Shown one piece after another: positions 17,102 through 29,088 of a stretch of DNA of 64,000 bases. The notes beneath the pieces are model-generated. The model saw only the letters and a list, made by a program, of their open reading frames with translations. It ran no database searches and was not told the origin of the DNA. Position numbers and translations under genes: made by a program. The stretch's first letter is position 1; every line of letters starts with the position of its first letter. The stretch comes from Solibacillus isronensis (GTDB lineage: Bacteria; Bacillota; Bacilli; Bacillales_A; Planococcaceae). The stretch covers positions 1 to 64,000 of the forward strand of contig NZ_FVZN01000009.1 of the NCBI RefSeq assembly GCF_900168685.1. Direction: 5' to 3'.

Positions 17102-17514
17102 CTTCTCGACTCCCTTCTATATGCTTATATCAAAAAACTCATGCGAGCTCTTGCAACTGTTTCTCCTAATTAAGAAGCAACTCGTTTCAACATATGGTTT
17201 GGATTGCATGAGAGATGTAGAATAAGACGCTCGTCTGGTTTCGCTTCACACAATCCATGGAAACAGTATCCTATAAGGAACCGCATCCTTATGTTAACAC
17301 GATAGCCGGAATGTCTTGATGAGAGATTCATACCCGTTACACAGATGCTTCCACGAAACCCATTATACGTTACAAAGATGTCATCACACTAATTAAGTGC
17401 TCAACCTTTATAGTATATACCGGGCACAATATGCTTTTGCAACTCTCAAAAAATTATGTTTCGTTGTTGCCTCCGCATGACTACCGCGGAAGCTGTCTAG
17501 CGCCCGGACGGATA
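17102..17514 (-). other. Non-coding interval in place of map, with infA promoter
   Basis: I see no open frame resembling methionine aminopeptidase or YbzG here. A likely sigma-A promoter for infA is TTGCAA (17437-17442), 17 bases, TATATA (17414-17419). About 310 bases of leader follow. Just after the adk stop there is a GC-rich, partly palindromic segment (about 17470-17515, with CCGCGG and GCGCCCGGACGG) that looks like a dispersed-repeat fragment. Confidence 0.6.
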
Positions 17515-18183
<669 letters not shown>

Positions 18184-18230
18184 TTATAGCATAAGCCGGT
18201 AAGGAAACGAGAATGTTTCCTAAACCTGCA

Positions 18231-19526
18231 TTATTTCATAAAGCCTTTATAATGACGCTTCACTAATTGAGACTCTAACTGTTTCATCGTTTCAAGTGCA
18301 ACACCGACTACGATAATCATACTTGTTCCCCCGATTTGAGCCGAAGCTGGCAGGTTCATAAAGTTAATGAATAAAATCGGCATTACTGAAATAACTACTA
18401 AGAATAAAGCACCAACTAATGTCAAACGATAAAGAACTTTTGTTAAGTAAGCTTGAGTGTCATTACCTGGGCGGATACCCGGGATATAAGCACCTTGCTT
18501 TTTCAAGTTGTCTGCCACATTTTCCGGATTCACCTGGATGAATGCATAGAAGTATGTGAAGGCGATAATTAAAGCAACATAGATTAACATACCAACAGGT
18601 TTAGTATAGTCAAACGTGTTCGTAATAAACGCTGTTACATTATTATCTCCAAAGAATGTTGCTAAAGTTTGAGGTGTAACAATAAACGCAACCGCAAAGA
18701 TTACCGGAATAACCCCTGCAGCATTTACTTTTAACGGTAAATGCGTTTGCTGTGCACCAACTTTAGGTGAATTCCCAGCAACTCGTTTTGCATATTGAAT
18801 TGGAATTTTACGCAACGCTTGTTGAATATAAATAACTCCAACGACAACAGCAAGCAGCACTAGAACTAATAGAACTAAAATGGCAATATTGATAAACAAT
18901 TGATCGCCGGCTCCATCAATTTGTTGTGCATAGATTTGGTTTACTGCGTTAGGAATCGCAGCTACGATACCAGCAAAGATAATGATAGAAATACCGTTAC
19001 CAACACCATATGCAGTAATTTGTTCAGATAACCACAATAGGAATGCCGTACCTGCAGTTAACACGATTGAAATCGTTAAGTATGATTGAATACTAGTATC
19101 CGTAATCAACGATCCGCCATAAAACTGGTTAAACCCAAAGCTCATTGCGAAAGATTGAATGAATGCTAATACAATCGTAAAGTAACGAGTGAATTGAGCC
19201 AACTTGCGTCGACCTACATCACCTTGTTTCGCCCATTCTGCAAACTTAGGAACAACATCCATTTGAAGTAACTGGACAATAATTGAGGCTGTGATGTACG
19301 GCATAATCCCCATCGCAAAGATCGAGAAGTTTGCCAATGCACCACCGCCAAACGTATTAAGGAAACCTACTAAGCTGAACTCATCAGTTGCCTTTAATAC
19401 ATCTGCGTTAACATTAGGTACCGGGATGAAAGTCCCGAGACGAAAAATGATTAACATTAAAAGTGTGAAGATGATTTTATTTCGTATATCTCGAACGCGC
19501 ATAAAGTTAGAGATTGTCTGAAACAT
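18231..19526 (-). CDS. secY: Preprotein translocase channel subunit SecY
   Basis: SecY, 431 residues, forms the protein-conducting channel of the Sec translocase with SecE (encoded at 57059) and SecG. Ten membrane helices are expected and visible as hydrophobic blocks; the plug-region segment follows LGTFIPVPNVNAD. The cytosolic loop GVIYIQQALRKIPIQYAKR and the family hallmark GIRPGNDTQAYL are present. The start overlaps the rplO stop by one base. Confidence 0.98.
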   Translation of the reverse strand: MFQTISNFMRVRDIRNKIIFTLLMLIIFRLGTFIPVPNVNADVLKATDEFSLVGFLNTFGGGALANFSIFAMGIMPYITASIIVQLLQMDVVPKFAEWAKQGDVGRRKLAQFTRYFTIVLAFIQSFAMSFGFNQFYGGSLITDTSIQSYLTISIVLTAGTAFLLWLSEQITAYGVGNGISIIIFAGIVAAIPNAVNQIYAQQIDGAGDQLFINIAILVLLVLVLLAVVVGVIYIQQALRKIPIQYAKRVAGNSPKVGAQQTHLPLKVNAAGVIPVIFAVAFIVTPQTLATFFGDNNVTAFITNTFDYTKPVGMLIYVALIIAFTYFYAFIQVNPENVADNLKKQGAYIPGIRPGNDTQAYLTKVLYRLTLVGALFLVVISVMPILFINFMNLPASAQIGGTSMIIVVGVALETMKQLESQLVKRHYKGFMK

Positions 19527-19966
19527 TAGATCACCTCAGTTGTTCCGCCAGCGTTCTCAATTGCTTCTTTTGCAGAAGCTGAGAATTTGTGAGCCTTAAC
19601 ATTAAGCTTAACGCTTAACGTTCCATGACCTAGAATTTTGATTCCAGCTTTTTCGTTGCTCACGATACCAGTTTCTAATAATAATGCAGGTGTTACTTCT
19701 GCACCATCTTCAAAACGGTTTAACGCGTCAAGGTTAACGATAGCGTATTCTTTACGGTTAATGTTCGTAAAGCCACGTTTAGGTAAACGACGGAAAAGTG
19801 GGTTTTGACCCCCCTCAAATCCTGGGCGAACGCCGCCGCCAGAACGAGCGTTTTGACCTTTATGACCTTTACCAGAAGTTTTACCGTTACCAGAACCGAT
19901 ACCACGACCAACGCGGTTACGTACTTTACGTGAACCTTCTGCTGGTTTTAACTCATGAAGTTTCAT
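19526..19966 (-). CDS. rplO: 50S ribosomal protein L15
   Basis: L15, 146 residues, is a late-assembling 50S protein. The Gly-rich, basic N-terminal extension ([19 protein letters not shown]) and the [10 protein letters not shown] segment are typical. It follows rpmD by 33 bases and is coupled to secY by a one-base overlap. Confidence 0.98.
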   Translation of the reverse strand: MKLHELKPAEGSRKVRNRVGRGIGSGNGKTSGKGHKGQNARSGGGVRPGFEGGQNPLFRRLPKRGFTNINRKEYAIVNLDALNRFEDGAEVTPALLLETGIVSNEKAGIKILGHGTLSVKLNVKAHKFSASAKEAIENAGGTTEVI

Positions 19967-19999
19967 TTGGGTGGCACCTCCTTGTTCGTATAATTGAAA

Positions 20000-20179
20000 T
20001 TAAATTTCTTTAACAGTAACTAAGTGAGCTACTTTTGTAATCATACCGCGGATTGCAGCGTTATCAGCTTGTTCCACAGTTTGGTTTAATTTACGTAATC
20101 CTAAAGCCTCAACAACTTTGCGTTGGTTAGGTTTAGTACCGATGACAGATTTATTAAGGGTAATTTGTAATTTAGCCAT
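20000..20179 (-). CDS. rpmD: 50S ribosomal protein L30
   Basis: L30 is 59 residues. It begins [17 protein letters not shown] and contains the family core [15 protein letters not shown] with [10 protein letters not shown] near the end. Length is typical of bacterial L30. It lies between rpsE (14 bases upstream) and rplO. Confidence 0.96.
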   Translation of the reverse strand: MAKLQITLNKSVIGTKPNQRKVVEALGLRKLNQTVEQADNAAIRGMITKVAHLVTVKEI

Positions 20180-20193
20180 TATAATTCCCCCCC

Positions 20194-20694
20194 TTATCCT
20201 AATAACTCTTCCACTGATTTACCGCGTAGTTTTGCAACTTCTTCTACACGTTTTAATTCAGTTAAACCTGCTACAGTTGCACGCACCATGTTGATTGGTG
20301 TGTTTGAACCAAGAGATTTTGAAAGAATATCAGTAATACCAGCTAGTTCAAGTACAGCACGTACTGGACCACCAGCGATAACTCCTGTACCAGGAGCTGC
20401 AGGTTTGATTAAGATTGAACCTGCACCGAAGCGACCTTGCACTAAGTGTGGAGTAGTTCCACCCACGCGTGGTACTTCGATTAAGTTTTTCTTCGCGTCT
20501 TCAACAGCCTTACGGATTGCATCTGGAACCTCTTGGGCTTTACCAGTACCAAATCCTACATGACCATTTTTATCTCCTACTACTACTAGAGCAGAGAAGC
20601 GGAAGCGACGACCACCTTTAACAACTTTAGCAACACGGTTAATTGTAACTACGCGTTCTTCAAGTTCTAATTTGTTTGCGTCAATGCGACTCAT
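20194..20694 (-). CDS. rpsE: 30S ribosomal protein S5
   Basis: S5, 166 residues, affects decoding accuracy and mRNA unwinding at the 30S entry. The dsRNA-binding-like N-terminal domain has [20 protein letters not shown], the loop where spectinomycin-resistance changes occur; it looks wild type. [19 protein letters not shown] and the C-terminal [10 protein letters not shown] are present. Confidence 0.98.
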   Translation of the reverse strand: MSRIDANKLELEERVVTINRVAKVVKGGRRFRFSALVVVGDKNGHVGFGTGKAQEVPDAIRKAVEDAKKNLIEVPRVGGTTPHLVQGRFGAGSILIKPAAPGTGVIAGGPVRAVLELAGITDILSKSLGSNTPINMVRATVAGLTELKRVEEVAKLRGKSVEELLG

Positions 20695-20715
20695 GAAGTA
20701 TGTCCCTCCTTCTTA

Positions 20716-21075
20716 TTAAAATTCTAAGCCGTTTTCACGTGCAGCTTCTGCTAAAGCTTTTACACGTCCGTGATATAAGTAACCGCTACGGTCAAATACT
20801 ACTGTAGTAATATTTTTTTCAGCAGCGCGTTTAGCGATTGTTTCACCGATTTTAGCAGCAGCTTCTACGTTTGCGCCCATACCTTCGAAAGCTTTTTCTT
20901 GAGTATTAGCAGAAACTAAAGTTACGCCAGCTACGTCATCGATTAGTTGTGCATAAATGTTCTTGTTAGAACGGAATACGTTTAAACGTGGACGTTGTGC
21001 AGTACCCGAAATTTTAGAACGAACACGCCCATGACGTTTTTTACGAACTTGATTTTTATCTTGTTTCGTAATCAC
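20716..21075 (-). CDS. rplR: 50S ribosomal protein L18
   Basis: L18, 119 residues, binds 5S rRNA in the central protuberance. Core segments [18 protein letters not shown] and [21 protein letters not shown] are present. The frame extends to a TTG at 21093, but AAAGGAG lies 8 bases before the GTG at 21075, and starting there gives the family N-terminus (M)[14 protein letters not shown]; that start is chosen. Confidence 0.97.
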   Translation of the reverse strand: MITKQDKNQVRKKRHGRVRSKISGTAQRPRLNVFRSNKNIYAQLIDDVAGVTLVSANTQEKAFEGMGANVEAAAKIGETIAKRAAEKNITTVVFDRSGYLYHGRVKALAEAARENGLEF

Positions 21076-21117
21076 AGTGGTCACTCCTTTCAAAATTTAA
21101 TGCGGTTTTATGCCGCA

Positions 21118-21657
21118 TTATTTACCTGTTTTACCTTCTTTACGGCGAACGAATTCACCTTCGTAACGGATCCCTTTACCTTTATAAGGCTCTGGTGGAC
21201 GTACGTCACGGATGTTAGATGCTAATGCACCAACACGCTCTTTAGAAATACCTTTAACGATGATCTTCGTGTTCGAAGGAACTTCGACCTCTAATCCTTG
21301 CTCAGGTGTAAACTCAACTGGGTGAGAGTAACCAACGTTTAGTACAAGCTTAGTACCTTGTAACTGTGCACGGTAACCTACACCGACAAGTTCTAGAGTA
21401 CGAGTGAAGCCTTCAGAAACACCTGTTACCATGTTAGCTAGTAACGCACGAGTTGTACCGTGGTTTGTACGGTGTTCTTTAGATTCAGAAGGACGAACAA
21501 CTGAAAGTGTGTTGCCTTCTTGCTCGATTTTCATATCTTGGTTGAATTGACGAGTTAATTCGCCTTTAGGACCTTTAACAGTAACAACGTTGTCAGCAGC
21601 GACTTCGATTGTTACGCCAGCAGGTACCTCGATAACTTTTTTACCTACGCGAGACAT
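21118..21657 (-). CDS. rplF: 50S ribosomal protein L6
   Basis: L6, 179 residues, lies near the factor-binding site of the 50S subunit. It consists of two related domains; [15 protein letters not shown] and the C-terminal [24 protein letters not shown]-type end are typical. It follows rpsH by 31 bases. Confidence 0.98.
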   Translation of the reverse strand: MSRVGKKVIEVPAGVTIEVAADNVVTVKGPKGELTRQFNQDMKIEQEGNTLSVVRPSESKEHRTNHGTTRALLANMVTGVSEGFTRTLELVGVGYRAQLQGTKLVLNVGYSHPVEFTPEQGLEVEVPSNTKIIVKGISKERVGALASNIRDVRPPEPYKGKGIRYEGEFVRRKEGKTGK

Positions 21658-21688
21658 TTATATTGCACCTCCGTTCTTTTCTTACTAA

Positions 21689-22087
21689 TTACCAAATGTA
21701 TGCTAAGATCTCTCCGCCAACTTGTTTAGCGCGAGCTTCTTTGTCAGTTAATAAACCGTTTGAAGTAGATACTAAAGCGATACCAAGACCGTTTAATACT
21801 TTAGGTACTTCGTTTGTTTTAGCATATACACGTAAACCTGGTTTAGAAATACGTTTTAGACCAGTGATAACACGCTCGTTATCTTTACCGTATTTTAAGA
21901 AAATACGGATGATACCTTGCTTGTTGTCTTCTACATATTCTACATCACGTACGAAACCTTCACGCTTTAAAATTTCAGCGATCTCTTTCTTTACGTTAGA
22001 AGCAGGAACTTCTAACTTCTCGTGACGCACCATGTTCGCATTACGAATGCGTGTAAGCATATCTGCAATCGGATCAGTCATTGTCAT
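21689..22087 (-). CDS. rpsH: 30S ribosomal protein S8
   Basis: S8, 132 residues, binds helix 21 of 16S rRNA and is central to 30S platform assembly. It shows [15 protein letters not shown] near the N-terminus and [23 protein letters not shown] near the end. The translation begins MTMTDP, so the start could be either of two Mets; the first is kept. Confidence 0.98.
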   Translation of the reverse strand: MTMTDPIADMLTRIRNANMVRHEKLEVPASNVKKEIAEILKREGFVRDVEYVEDNKQGIIRIFLKYGKDNERVITGLKRISKPGLRVYAKTNEVPKVLNGLGIALVSTSNGLLTDKEARAKQVGGEILAYIW

Positions 22088-22117
22088 GAAAATTTACCTC
22101 CTTCCCAAATTAGGGGA

Positions 22118-22303
22118 TTACCAGCTGGCTTTTTTAACGCCAGGAATTTGTCCCTTATATGCAAGTTCACGGAAACAAATACGGCAAAGTTTAAATTTGC
22201 GGTATACAGAGTGTGGACGGCCACAGCGTTCACAGCGTGTATATTCTTGTACTTTGAACTTTTGTTTGCGTTGTTGTTTAACAACCATTGCCTTTTTAGC
22301 CAA
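22118..22303 (-). CDS. rpsN: 30S ribosomal protein S14, zinc-binding (type Z)
   Basis: S14, 61 residues, is the short zinc-ribbon form with CERC and CRIC as the four ligands ([23 protein letters not shown]). Many Bacillales also carry a zinc-free paralogue made under zinc limitation; none is in this window. It lies between rplE and rpsH in the usual spc order. Confidence 0.98.
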   Translation of the reverse strand: MAKKAMVVKQQRKQKFKVQEYTRCERCGRPHSVYRKFKLCRICFRELAYKGQIPGVKKASW

Positions 22304-22326
22304 GTTTTTCGCCCTCCTTGTTTAAA

Positions 22327-22866
22327 TTACTTTTGGAACGGCATACCGAACTGTGTTAATAACTCGCGAGCTTCTTCGTCAGAATTCGCAGTAGTTACGA
22401 TCACGATGTCCATACCGCGTACTTTTGAAACTTTATCGTAATCGATTTCTGGGAAAATTAGTTGCTCTTTAACACCTAATGTATAGTTACCGCGACCGTC
22501 GAATGCTTTTTTAGAAACACCACGGAAGTCACGTACACGTGGAAGTGCGATAGAGATTAATTTATCCAGGAATTCATACATACGCTCACCGCGTAATGTA
22601 ACTTTAGCACCGATCGCTTGACCTTCACGTAAACGGAAACCTGCGATAGATTTTTTAGCTTTAGTTACTACTGGTTTTTGACCAGTAATTGTTGTTAATT
22701 CTTCAACAGCAACATCAAGAGCTTTTGAGTTTTGAACAGCGTCACCAACACCCATGTTGATTACGATTTTCTCCACTTTAGGAACTTGCATCACTGATTT
22801 ATATTCGAACTTGCTCATAAGAGCAGGTGAAACTTCGTTTAAATACTTTTCTTTTAGGCGGCTCAT
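22327..22866 (-). CDS. rplE: 50S ribosomal protein L5
   Basis: L5, 179 residues, binds 5S rRNA and touches the P-site tRNA. Characteristic segments are [16 protein letters not shown], the [22 protein letters not shown] block and [19 protein letters not shown] at the end. Length is normal. Confidence 0.98.
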   Translation of the reverse strand: MSRLKEKYLNEVSPALMSKFEYKSVMQVPKVEKIVINMGVGDAVQNSKALDVAVEELTTITGQKPVVTKAKKSIAGFRLREGQAIGAKVTLRGERMYEFLDKLISIALPRVRDFRGVSKKAFDGRGNYTLGVKEQLIFPEIDYDKVSKVRGMDIVIVTTANSDEEARELLTQFGMPFQK

Positions 22867-22894
22867 GTGTGTACCTCCCTTCTCAATTTACTTA

Positions 22895-23203
22895 TTAGTC
22901 GATTACTACACCTGATTTTTTTGCAACACGAACTTTTTTGCCATCTTTGATCTCATAACCTACACGAGTCGGCTCGCCAGATTTAGGATCGATTAGCATT
23001 ACGTTCGAAACGTGGATTGCAGCTTCTTGAGATACAATTCCACCTTGTGGGTTAAGTTGGTTAGGTTTAACGTGTTTCTTAACGATGTTTACACCTTCAA
23101 CAAGAACGCGGTCTTGTTTAGGGAAAGCTGCTAAGATTACGCCTTCTTTACCTTTATCTTTACCAGTAATTACTTTTACTTTATCGCCCTTTTTAACATG
23201 CAT
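22895..23203 (-). CDS. rplX: 50S ribosomal protein L24
   Basis: L24, 102 residues, initiates 50S assembly; it has a KOW domain at the N-terminus ([20 protein letters not shown]) and the conserved [17 protein letters not shown]. The frame is open to 23236, but the ATG at 23203 gives the family start MHVKKGDK and has an AGGAGGTG ribosome-binding site, so the longer form is rejected. Confidence 0.97.
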   Translation of the reverse strand: MHVKKGDKVKVITGKDKGKEGVILAAFPKQDRVLVEGVNIVKKHVKPNQLNPQGGIVSQEAAIHVSNVMLIDPKSGEPTRVGYEIKDGKKVRVAKKSGVVID

Positions 23204-23240
23204 TATGTGTCGCACCTCCTTGATTGGTACTGTCATGAAA

Positions 23241-23609
23241 TTAAAGAACTTCTGGAGCTAAAGAAACGATTTTCATGAAGTTGCCATCACGTAATTCACG
23301 TGCAACTGGTCCGAAAATACGAGTTCCGCGTGGTGATTTATCATCTTTGATAATTACGCAAGCATTCTCATCAAATTTAATGTAAGTACCGTCTTTACGA
23401 CGAGCACCTGATTTTGTGCGAACGATAACAGCCTTAACAACGTCACCTTTCTTGACAACGCCACCTGGTGTTGCTTTCTTAACCGTACAAACAACGATAT
23501 CACCGATGTTTGCAGTTTTACGTCCAGAACCACCAAGTACTTTAATAGTTAAAACTTCACGTGCACCTGAGTTGTCAGCAACTTTCATACGACTTTCTTG
23601 TTGAATCAC
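23241..23609 (-). CDS. rplN: 50S ribosomal protein L14
   Basis: L14, 122 residues, forms bridges to the 30S subunit. [19 protein letters not shown] at the start and the [23 protein letters not shown]-type end match the family exactly in length and pattern. Confidence 0.98.
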   Translation of the reverse strand: MIQQESRMKVADNSGAREVLTIKVLGGSGRKTANIGDIVVCTVKKATPGGVVKKGDVVKAVIVRTKSGARRKDGTYIKFDENACVIIKDDKSPRGTRIFGPVARELRDGNFMKIVSLAPEVL

Positions 23610-23655
23610 TTAGGTTACCTCCCTTCGGAAATATATTTTATTCCGAAATGTGTTA

Positions 23656-23919
23656 TTAAATAATAACCGCTTTTTCTACAACTTCAACTAAACGGAAGCG
23701 TTTAGTAGCTGATAGCGGGCGAGTTTCCATGATACGTACGATATCACCGATATTCGCAGTGTTTTGCTCATCATGAGCTTTAAACTTTTTCGAGTATTTT
23801 ACACGCTTGCCATAAAGCTTGTGCTTTTTGTGAGTTTCAACTAAAACAGTAATTGTTTTATCCATTTTGTCAGAAACAACACGGCCCGTGTAAACTTTGC
23901 GTTGGTTACGCTCAGTCAT
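23656..23919 (-). CDS. rpsQ: 30S ribosomal protein S17
   Basis: S17, 87 residues, is an OB-fold protein binding 16S rRNA helices 7 and 11. It shows [19 protein letters not shown] and the [22 protein letters not shown] segment. It follows rpmC by 18 bases. Confidence 0.98.
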   Translation of the reverse strand: MTERNQRKVYTGRVVSDKMDKTITVLVETHKKHKLYGKRVKYSKKFKAHDEQNTANIGDIVRIMETRPLSATKRFRLVEVVEKAVII

Positions 23920-23937
23920 ACTTAAAACCCTCCTTTA

Positions 23938-24562
<625 letters not shown>

Positions 24563-24563
24563 A

Positions 24564-25220
24564 TTATTTGCCTCCTTCCACAGAGTTCTTTTTAGTAGGA
24601 AGGACTTCACCACGGTAGATCCAAACTTTAACGCCTAGTTTACCGTAAGTAGTATCAGCTTCAGCATGTGCATAATCAATGTCAGCACGTAATGTATGAA
24701 GCGGAACAGTTCCTTCACTATAGTGTTCAGCACGCGCGATATCAGCGCCACCTAAACGACCAGATACTTGTGTTTTAATACCTTTTGCACCAGCGCGCAT
24801 TGTGCGTTGGATTGATTGTTTTTGAGCACGACGGAATGATACGCGGTTCTCAAGTTGACGAGCGATGTTTTCAGCTACTAATTTAGCGTCAAGATCTGCA
24901 CGTTTGATTTCAATAATGTTGATATGCACACGTTTACCAGTTACTTCAGTTAAGTGTTTACGTAAGTTTTCTACTTCCGTACCACCTTTACCGATAACCA
25001 TACCTGGTTTCGCAGTGTGAATAGTGATGTTTACGCGATTTGCAGCGCGTTCGATCTCTACTTTAGATACAGATGCATCTTTAAGTTTAGTTTCGATATA
25101 TTTACGTACTTTGATGTCTTCGTGTAATAAGTTAGCGTAGTCTTTCTCAGCGAACCACTTTGACTCCCAGTCACGAATAACACCAACACGTAGTCCTATT
25201 GGATGTACTTTTTGACCCAC
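24564..25220 (-). CDS. rpsC: 30S ribosomal protein S3
   Basis: S3, 218 residues, lies at the mRNA entry pore and has helicase activity with S4 and S5. It has a KH domain with the GKGG-type loop ([16 protein letters not shown], about residues 73-88) and the C-terminal domain [20 protein letters not shown]. It is separated from rplV by 3 bases. Confidence 0.98.
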   Translation of the reverse strand: MGQKVHPIGLRVGVIRDWESKWFAEKDYANLLHEDIKVRKYIETKLKDASVSKVEIERAANRVNITIHTAKPGMVIGKGGTEVENLRKHLTEVTGKRVHINIIEIKRADLDAKLVAENIARQLENRVSFRRAQKQSIQRTMRAGAKGIKTQVSGRLGGADIARAEHYSEGTVPLHTLRADIDYAHAEADTTYGKLGVKVWIYRGEVLPTKKNSVEGGK

Positions 25221-25223
25221 GGA

Positions 25224-25568
25224 TTAAACCTCCTTCTTCTCAGATACCACGATTGTAATGTGGCTAGTACGTTTGTTGATTGCCGACGCACGACCTTGTG
25301 CACGTGGACGGAAACGTTTTAATGTTGGACCTTCATCAACAAAGATTTCAGATACAACTAAGTTATTAACATCTAACTCATAGTTATGTTCAGCGTTAGC
25401 AACTGCAGATTTTAATACTTTCTCAACGACTGGAGACGCCGCTTTTGGAGTATGACGTAAAATTGCAACTGCTTCACCAATTTGCTTGCCTCGGATTAAG
25501 TCTACTACTAGACGTACTTTACGAGGAGCGATACGAACTGTACGAGCGATAGCTTTAGCTTGTGTCAT
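25224..25568 (-). CDS. rplV: 50S ribosomal protein L22
   Basis: L22, 114 residues, has a long beta-hairpin that lines the exit tunnel and is a known site of macrolide-resistance changes. The hairpin segment [20 protein letters not shown] looks wild type. N-terminal [20 protein letters not shown] is typical. Confidence 0.98.
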   Translation of the reverse strand: MTQAKAIARTVRIAPRKVRLVVDLIRGKQIGEAVAILRHTPKAASPVVEKVLKSAVANAEHNYELDVNNLVVSEIFVDEGPTLKRFRPRAQGRASAINKRTSHITIVVSEKKEV

Positions 25569-25590
25569 TAGGATTTACCTCCTCTCAAAA

Positions 25591-25869
25591 TTAGCGTCTT
25601 GTTTTCTTGTCATCTGCACCGTGACCTTTATAAGTACGAGTTGGTGCGAACTCACCAAGTTTATGACCTACCATATCTTCAGTTACGTATACAGGAACGT
25701 GTTTACGTCCATCATATACAGCGATTGTTAAACCGATGAAGTTTGGGAAGATAGTAGAACGGCGAGACCAAGTTTTAATAACCTGTTTTTTCTCAGAAGC
25801 CTCTTGTGCTTCCACCTTTTTCATTAGGTGGTCATCAACAAAAGGTCCTTTCTTTAAGCTGCGACCCAT
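25591..25869 (-). CDS. rpsS: 30S ribosomal protein S19
   Basis: S19, 92 residues, lies in the 30S head and contacts 23S rRNA and S13. [20 protein letters not shown] at the start and [14 protein letters not shown] near the end match the family. Confidence 0.98.
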   Translation of the reverse strand: MGRSLKKGPFVDDHLMKKVEAQEASEKKQVIKTWSRRSTIFPNFIGLTIAVYDGRKHVPVYVTEDMVGHKLGEFAPTRTYKGHGADDKKTRR

Positions 25870-25929
25870 TTAGGAACCTCCCTCCGTGATACGACCACGG
25901 CTCTCGAACTGAACCGTAGTTTTACCACA

Positions 25930-26760
25930 TTATTTTTTACGTCCACGAATAATAAATTTAGATGATTTATTTTTCTTGCTACGAGTTTTGTAACCAAGAG
26001 CTGGTTTGCCCCATGGTGTCATTGGAGATTTACGTCCGATTGGAGAACGTCCTTCACCACCACCGTGTGGGTGATCGTTAGGGTTCATTACAGAACCACG
26101 TACTGTTGGGCGTTTACCTAACCAACGAGAACGACCTGCTTTACCGATGTTGATAAGTTCGTGTTGCTCGTTACCAACTTGACCGATTGTTGCACGGCAA
26201 GTAGCAAGGATTAAACGTACTTCACCAGATTGTAAACGAACGATTACGTACTTACCTTCACGACCTAATACTTGCGCAGAAGTACCAGCTGAACGTACTA
26301 ATTGTCCACCTTTACCAGGTTTCATTTCGATGTTATGGATTGTTGTACCCATTGGAATGTTTGCTAATGGTAATGCGTTACCTACTTTGATATCCGCTTC
26401 TGGACCTGAATAAATAGTTTGACCTACTTCAAGACCTTTCGGAGCTAGGATGTAACGTTTTTCACCGTCAGCATAGTTAATTAAAGCGATGTTCGCAGAA
26501 CGGTTTGGATCGTACTCGATTGTAGCAACGCGTCCTGGAATGCCGTCTTTAAGACGTTTAAAATCGATAACACGGTATTGTTTCTTGTGACCGCCACCGT
26601 GATGACGAACAGTAATTTTACCCTGGTTGTTACGACCAGCTTTGCGTTTAGTCGGTTCTAATAAAGACTTTTCAGGTTTATTAGTAGTGATTTCAGCAAA
26701 GTCAGATGATGTCATGTTACGACGACCATTTGAGGTTGGCTTATACTTTTTAATCGCCAT
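25930..26760 (-). CDS. rplB: 50S ribosomal protein L2
   Basis: L2, 276 residues, is essential for subunit joining and peptidyl transfer. It begins [16 protein letters not shown], has the OB-fold and SH3-like domains, and carries the conserved loop around [19 protein letters not shown] with the His essential for activity in E. coli. The basic C-terminal tail is intact. Confidence 0.99.
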   Translation of the reverse strand: MAIKKYKPTSNGRRNMTSSDFAEITTNKPEKSLLEPTKRKAGRNNQGKITVRHHGGGHKKQYRVIDFKRLKDGIPGRVATIEYDPNRSANIALINYADGEKRYILAPKGLEVGQTIYSGPEADIKVGNALPLANIPMGTTIHNIEMKPGKGGQLVRSAGTSAQVLGREGKYVIVRLQSGEVRLILATCRATIGQVGNEQHELINIGKAGRSRWLGKRPTVRGSVMNPNDHPHGGGEGRSPIGRKSPMTPWGKPALGYKTRSKKNKSSKFIIRGRKK

Positions 26761-26803
26761 TTGTATTCCCTCCTTCTTTAAGGTTACTTATATAAATTTA
26801 GAA

Positions 26804-27088
26804 TTAGATTTCGAATAACTCGATTTCTTTTGAATCAGCAGTTAATTTAACAATCGCTTTACGACGTTTGTTAGTGTATCCACCGAATTTACCAACGCGT
26901 TTGAACTTACCTTTGTAGTTCATTACGTTTACTTTCTCAACTTTAACACCGAAGATTTCTTCAACAGCGTCTTTAACTTGAGTTTTGTTAGCGCGAGTGT
27001 CTACTTCGAAAGTATACTTTTTCTCTGCCATAATTTCTGAAGAACGCTCAGTAATGACCGGACGTTTTAAGATATCACGTGCTTCCAT
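26804..27088 (-). CDS. rplW: 50S ribosomal protein L23
   Basis: L23, 94 residues, sits at the tunnel exit and docks trigger factor and SRP. It begins [19 protein letters not shown] and has [22 protein letters not shown]. It overlaps the rplD stop by one base, implying coupled translation. Confidence 0.98.
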   Translation of the reverse strand: MEARDILKRPVITERSSEIMAEKKYTFEVDTRANKTQVKDAVEEIFGVKVEKVNVMNYKGKFKRVGKFGGYTNKRRKAIVKLTADSKEIELFEI

Positions 27089-27711
27089 TATCCAAGCACC
27101 TCCTCAACTTTTTTTACAGCATCTTGAGTGAATACAACTTTATCGTGACCTAATAGGTCTAATACGTTGATTCCTTCAGCTGTTAACACTGTAACACCAG
27201 GGATGTTACGAGCAGATAAAATAGCGTTTTCGTTAACTTCAGCAGTTACGAATAATGCTTTTTTGCTGATTTCTAAAGCAGCTAATACTGATTTGAAATC
27301 TTTTGTTTTTGGTGCATCAAATGATAATGCATCAAGTACTACTAAGTTTTGCTCTAATACTTTCGCAGATAAAGCAGACTTAATTGCTAAGCGACGAACT
27401 TTCTTAGGTAGTTTGTAAGCGTAGCTACGTGGAGTAGGACCGAATACAACACCACCACCACGCCATTGTGGAGAGCGGATCGAACCTTGACGAGCACGAC
27501 CAGTTCCTTTTTGACGCCATGGTTTACGACCACCACCAGCAACTGCAGAACGGTTTTTAACTTTGTGATTACCTTGACGTAAAGAAGCACGTTGTGCAAC
27601 TACAGCGTCGAATAATACAGCTTCGTTTGGCTCGATTCCGAAAATCGCATCGTTTAATTCGATTTCACCAACTGAAGCACCTGTTTGACTAAGTACTGAA
27701 ACCTTTGTCAT
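27088..27711 (-). CDS. rplD: 50S ribosomal protein L4
   Basis: L4, 207 residues, lines the exit tunnel with a long loop (the [19 protein letters not shown] region, about residues 62-80), another macrolide-resistance site that looks unaltered. In E. coli L4 also controls its own operon by binding the S10 leader; whether that holds here is unknown. Confidence 0.98.
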   Translation of the reverse strand: MTKVSVLSQTGASVGEIELNDAIFGIEPNEAVLFDAVVAQRASLRQGNHKVKNRSAVAGGGRKPWRQKGTGRARQGSIRSPQWRGGGVVFGPTPRSYAYKLPKKVRRLAIKSALSAKVLEQNLVVLDALSFDAPKTKDFKSVLAALEISKKALFVTAEVNENAILSARNIPGVTVLTAEGINVLDLLGHDKVVFTQDAVKKVEEVLG

Positions 27712-27738
27712 TCCTGTTTCCTCCTTTCTTTAAGAGAA

Positions 27739-28368
27739 TTATTTTGATTTAATAGCAGTTTTAACTGTTACTAATGCTTTTTTAGAACCAGGAACATTAC
27801 CTTTAACAAGTAGTAAGTTGCGCTCTACGTCAACCTTAACGATTTCAAGGTTTTGAATAGTAACAACTGTGCCACCCATTTGACCAGGTAATTTCTTTTG
27901 TTTGAATACGCGGTTCGGGGCAACTGGACCCATTGAACCAGGACGACGGTGGTAACGAGAACCGTGAGACATAGGACCGCGAGATTGACCATGACGTTTA
28001 ATAACACCTTGGAAACCTTTACCTTTTGTTACACCTGTTACATCGATTACATCGCCTTCAGCGAAAATTTCAACCTTGACTTCTTGACCAACTTCGTAAG
28101 TCGCAGCTTCTAAGTTGCGGAACTCACGGATGAAGCGCTTAGGAGCAGTATTTGCTTTTGCTACGTGACCTTGTTCAGGTTTGTTTGAAAGCTTAACGCG
28201 CTTATCTTCAAAACCTAATTGGATCGCTTCGTAGCCATCAGTTTCAACAGATTTCTTTTGTAAAACTACGTTTGGAGTAGCTTCGATTACTGTTACTGGG
28301 ATAAGATCTCCGTTTTCAGCGAAAACTTGAGTCATACCAATTTTTCTACCTAAGATTCCTTTAGTCAT
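27739..28368 (-). CDS. rplC: 50S ribosomal protein L3
   Basis: L3, 209 residues, starts 50S assembly and reaches the peptidyl transferase centre. It begins [20 protein letters not shown] and has the tip segment [15 protein letters not shown] and [17 protein letters not shown]. Length is normal. Confidence 0.98.
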   Translation of the reverse strand: MTKGILGRKIGMTQVFAENGDLIPVTVIEATPNVVLQKKSVETDGYEAIQLGFEDKRVKLSNKPEQGHVAKANTAPKRFIREFRNLEAATYEVGQEVKVEIFAEGDVIDVTGVTKGKGFQGVIKRHGQSRGPMSHGSRYHRRPGSMGPVAPNRVFKQKKLPGQMGGTVVTIQNLEIVKVDVERNLLLVKGNVPGSKKALVTVKTAIKSK

Positions 28369-28419
28369 TTGTCACACCTCCTGTAAATTTTAGAAAAAGT
28401 TTTATATTTGTTTTTACCA

Positions 28420-28923
<504 letters not shown>

Positions 28924-29046
28924 TTATAAATAGGTTCGCTCTTTTTGAGCCGTTTTCTAGTATATAAGTTTCTGACGATGAAAGCAACTGAAAAGGGAGT
29001 AATATGCTTTAAATATATTATTCTGAAAACTAATGGTTCAGAAAAT

Positions 29047-29082
29047 GAAAAAATCGCCGCTTTCTGTATGCTGAAAGCGACG
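29047..29082 (-). terminator. Terminator of the yuiF-like gene
   Basis: On the minus strand TCGTCGCTTTC, an 8-base loop, GAAAGCGGCGA, then six Ts. It begins a few bases after the stop at 29089. Confidence 0.88.
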
Positions 29083-29088
29083 ACAATA

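Noticed and set aside
22084-22284. Second frame overlapping rpsN on the same strand
   Set aside because: rpsN with its four zinc Cys residues accounts for the region; the other frame has no family resemblance.
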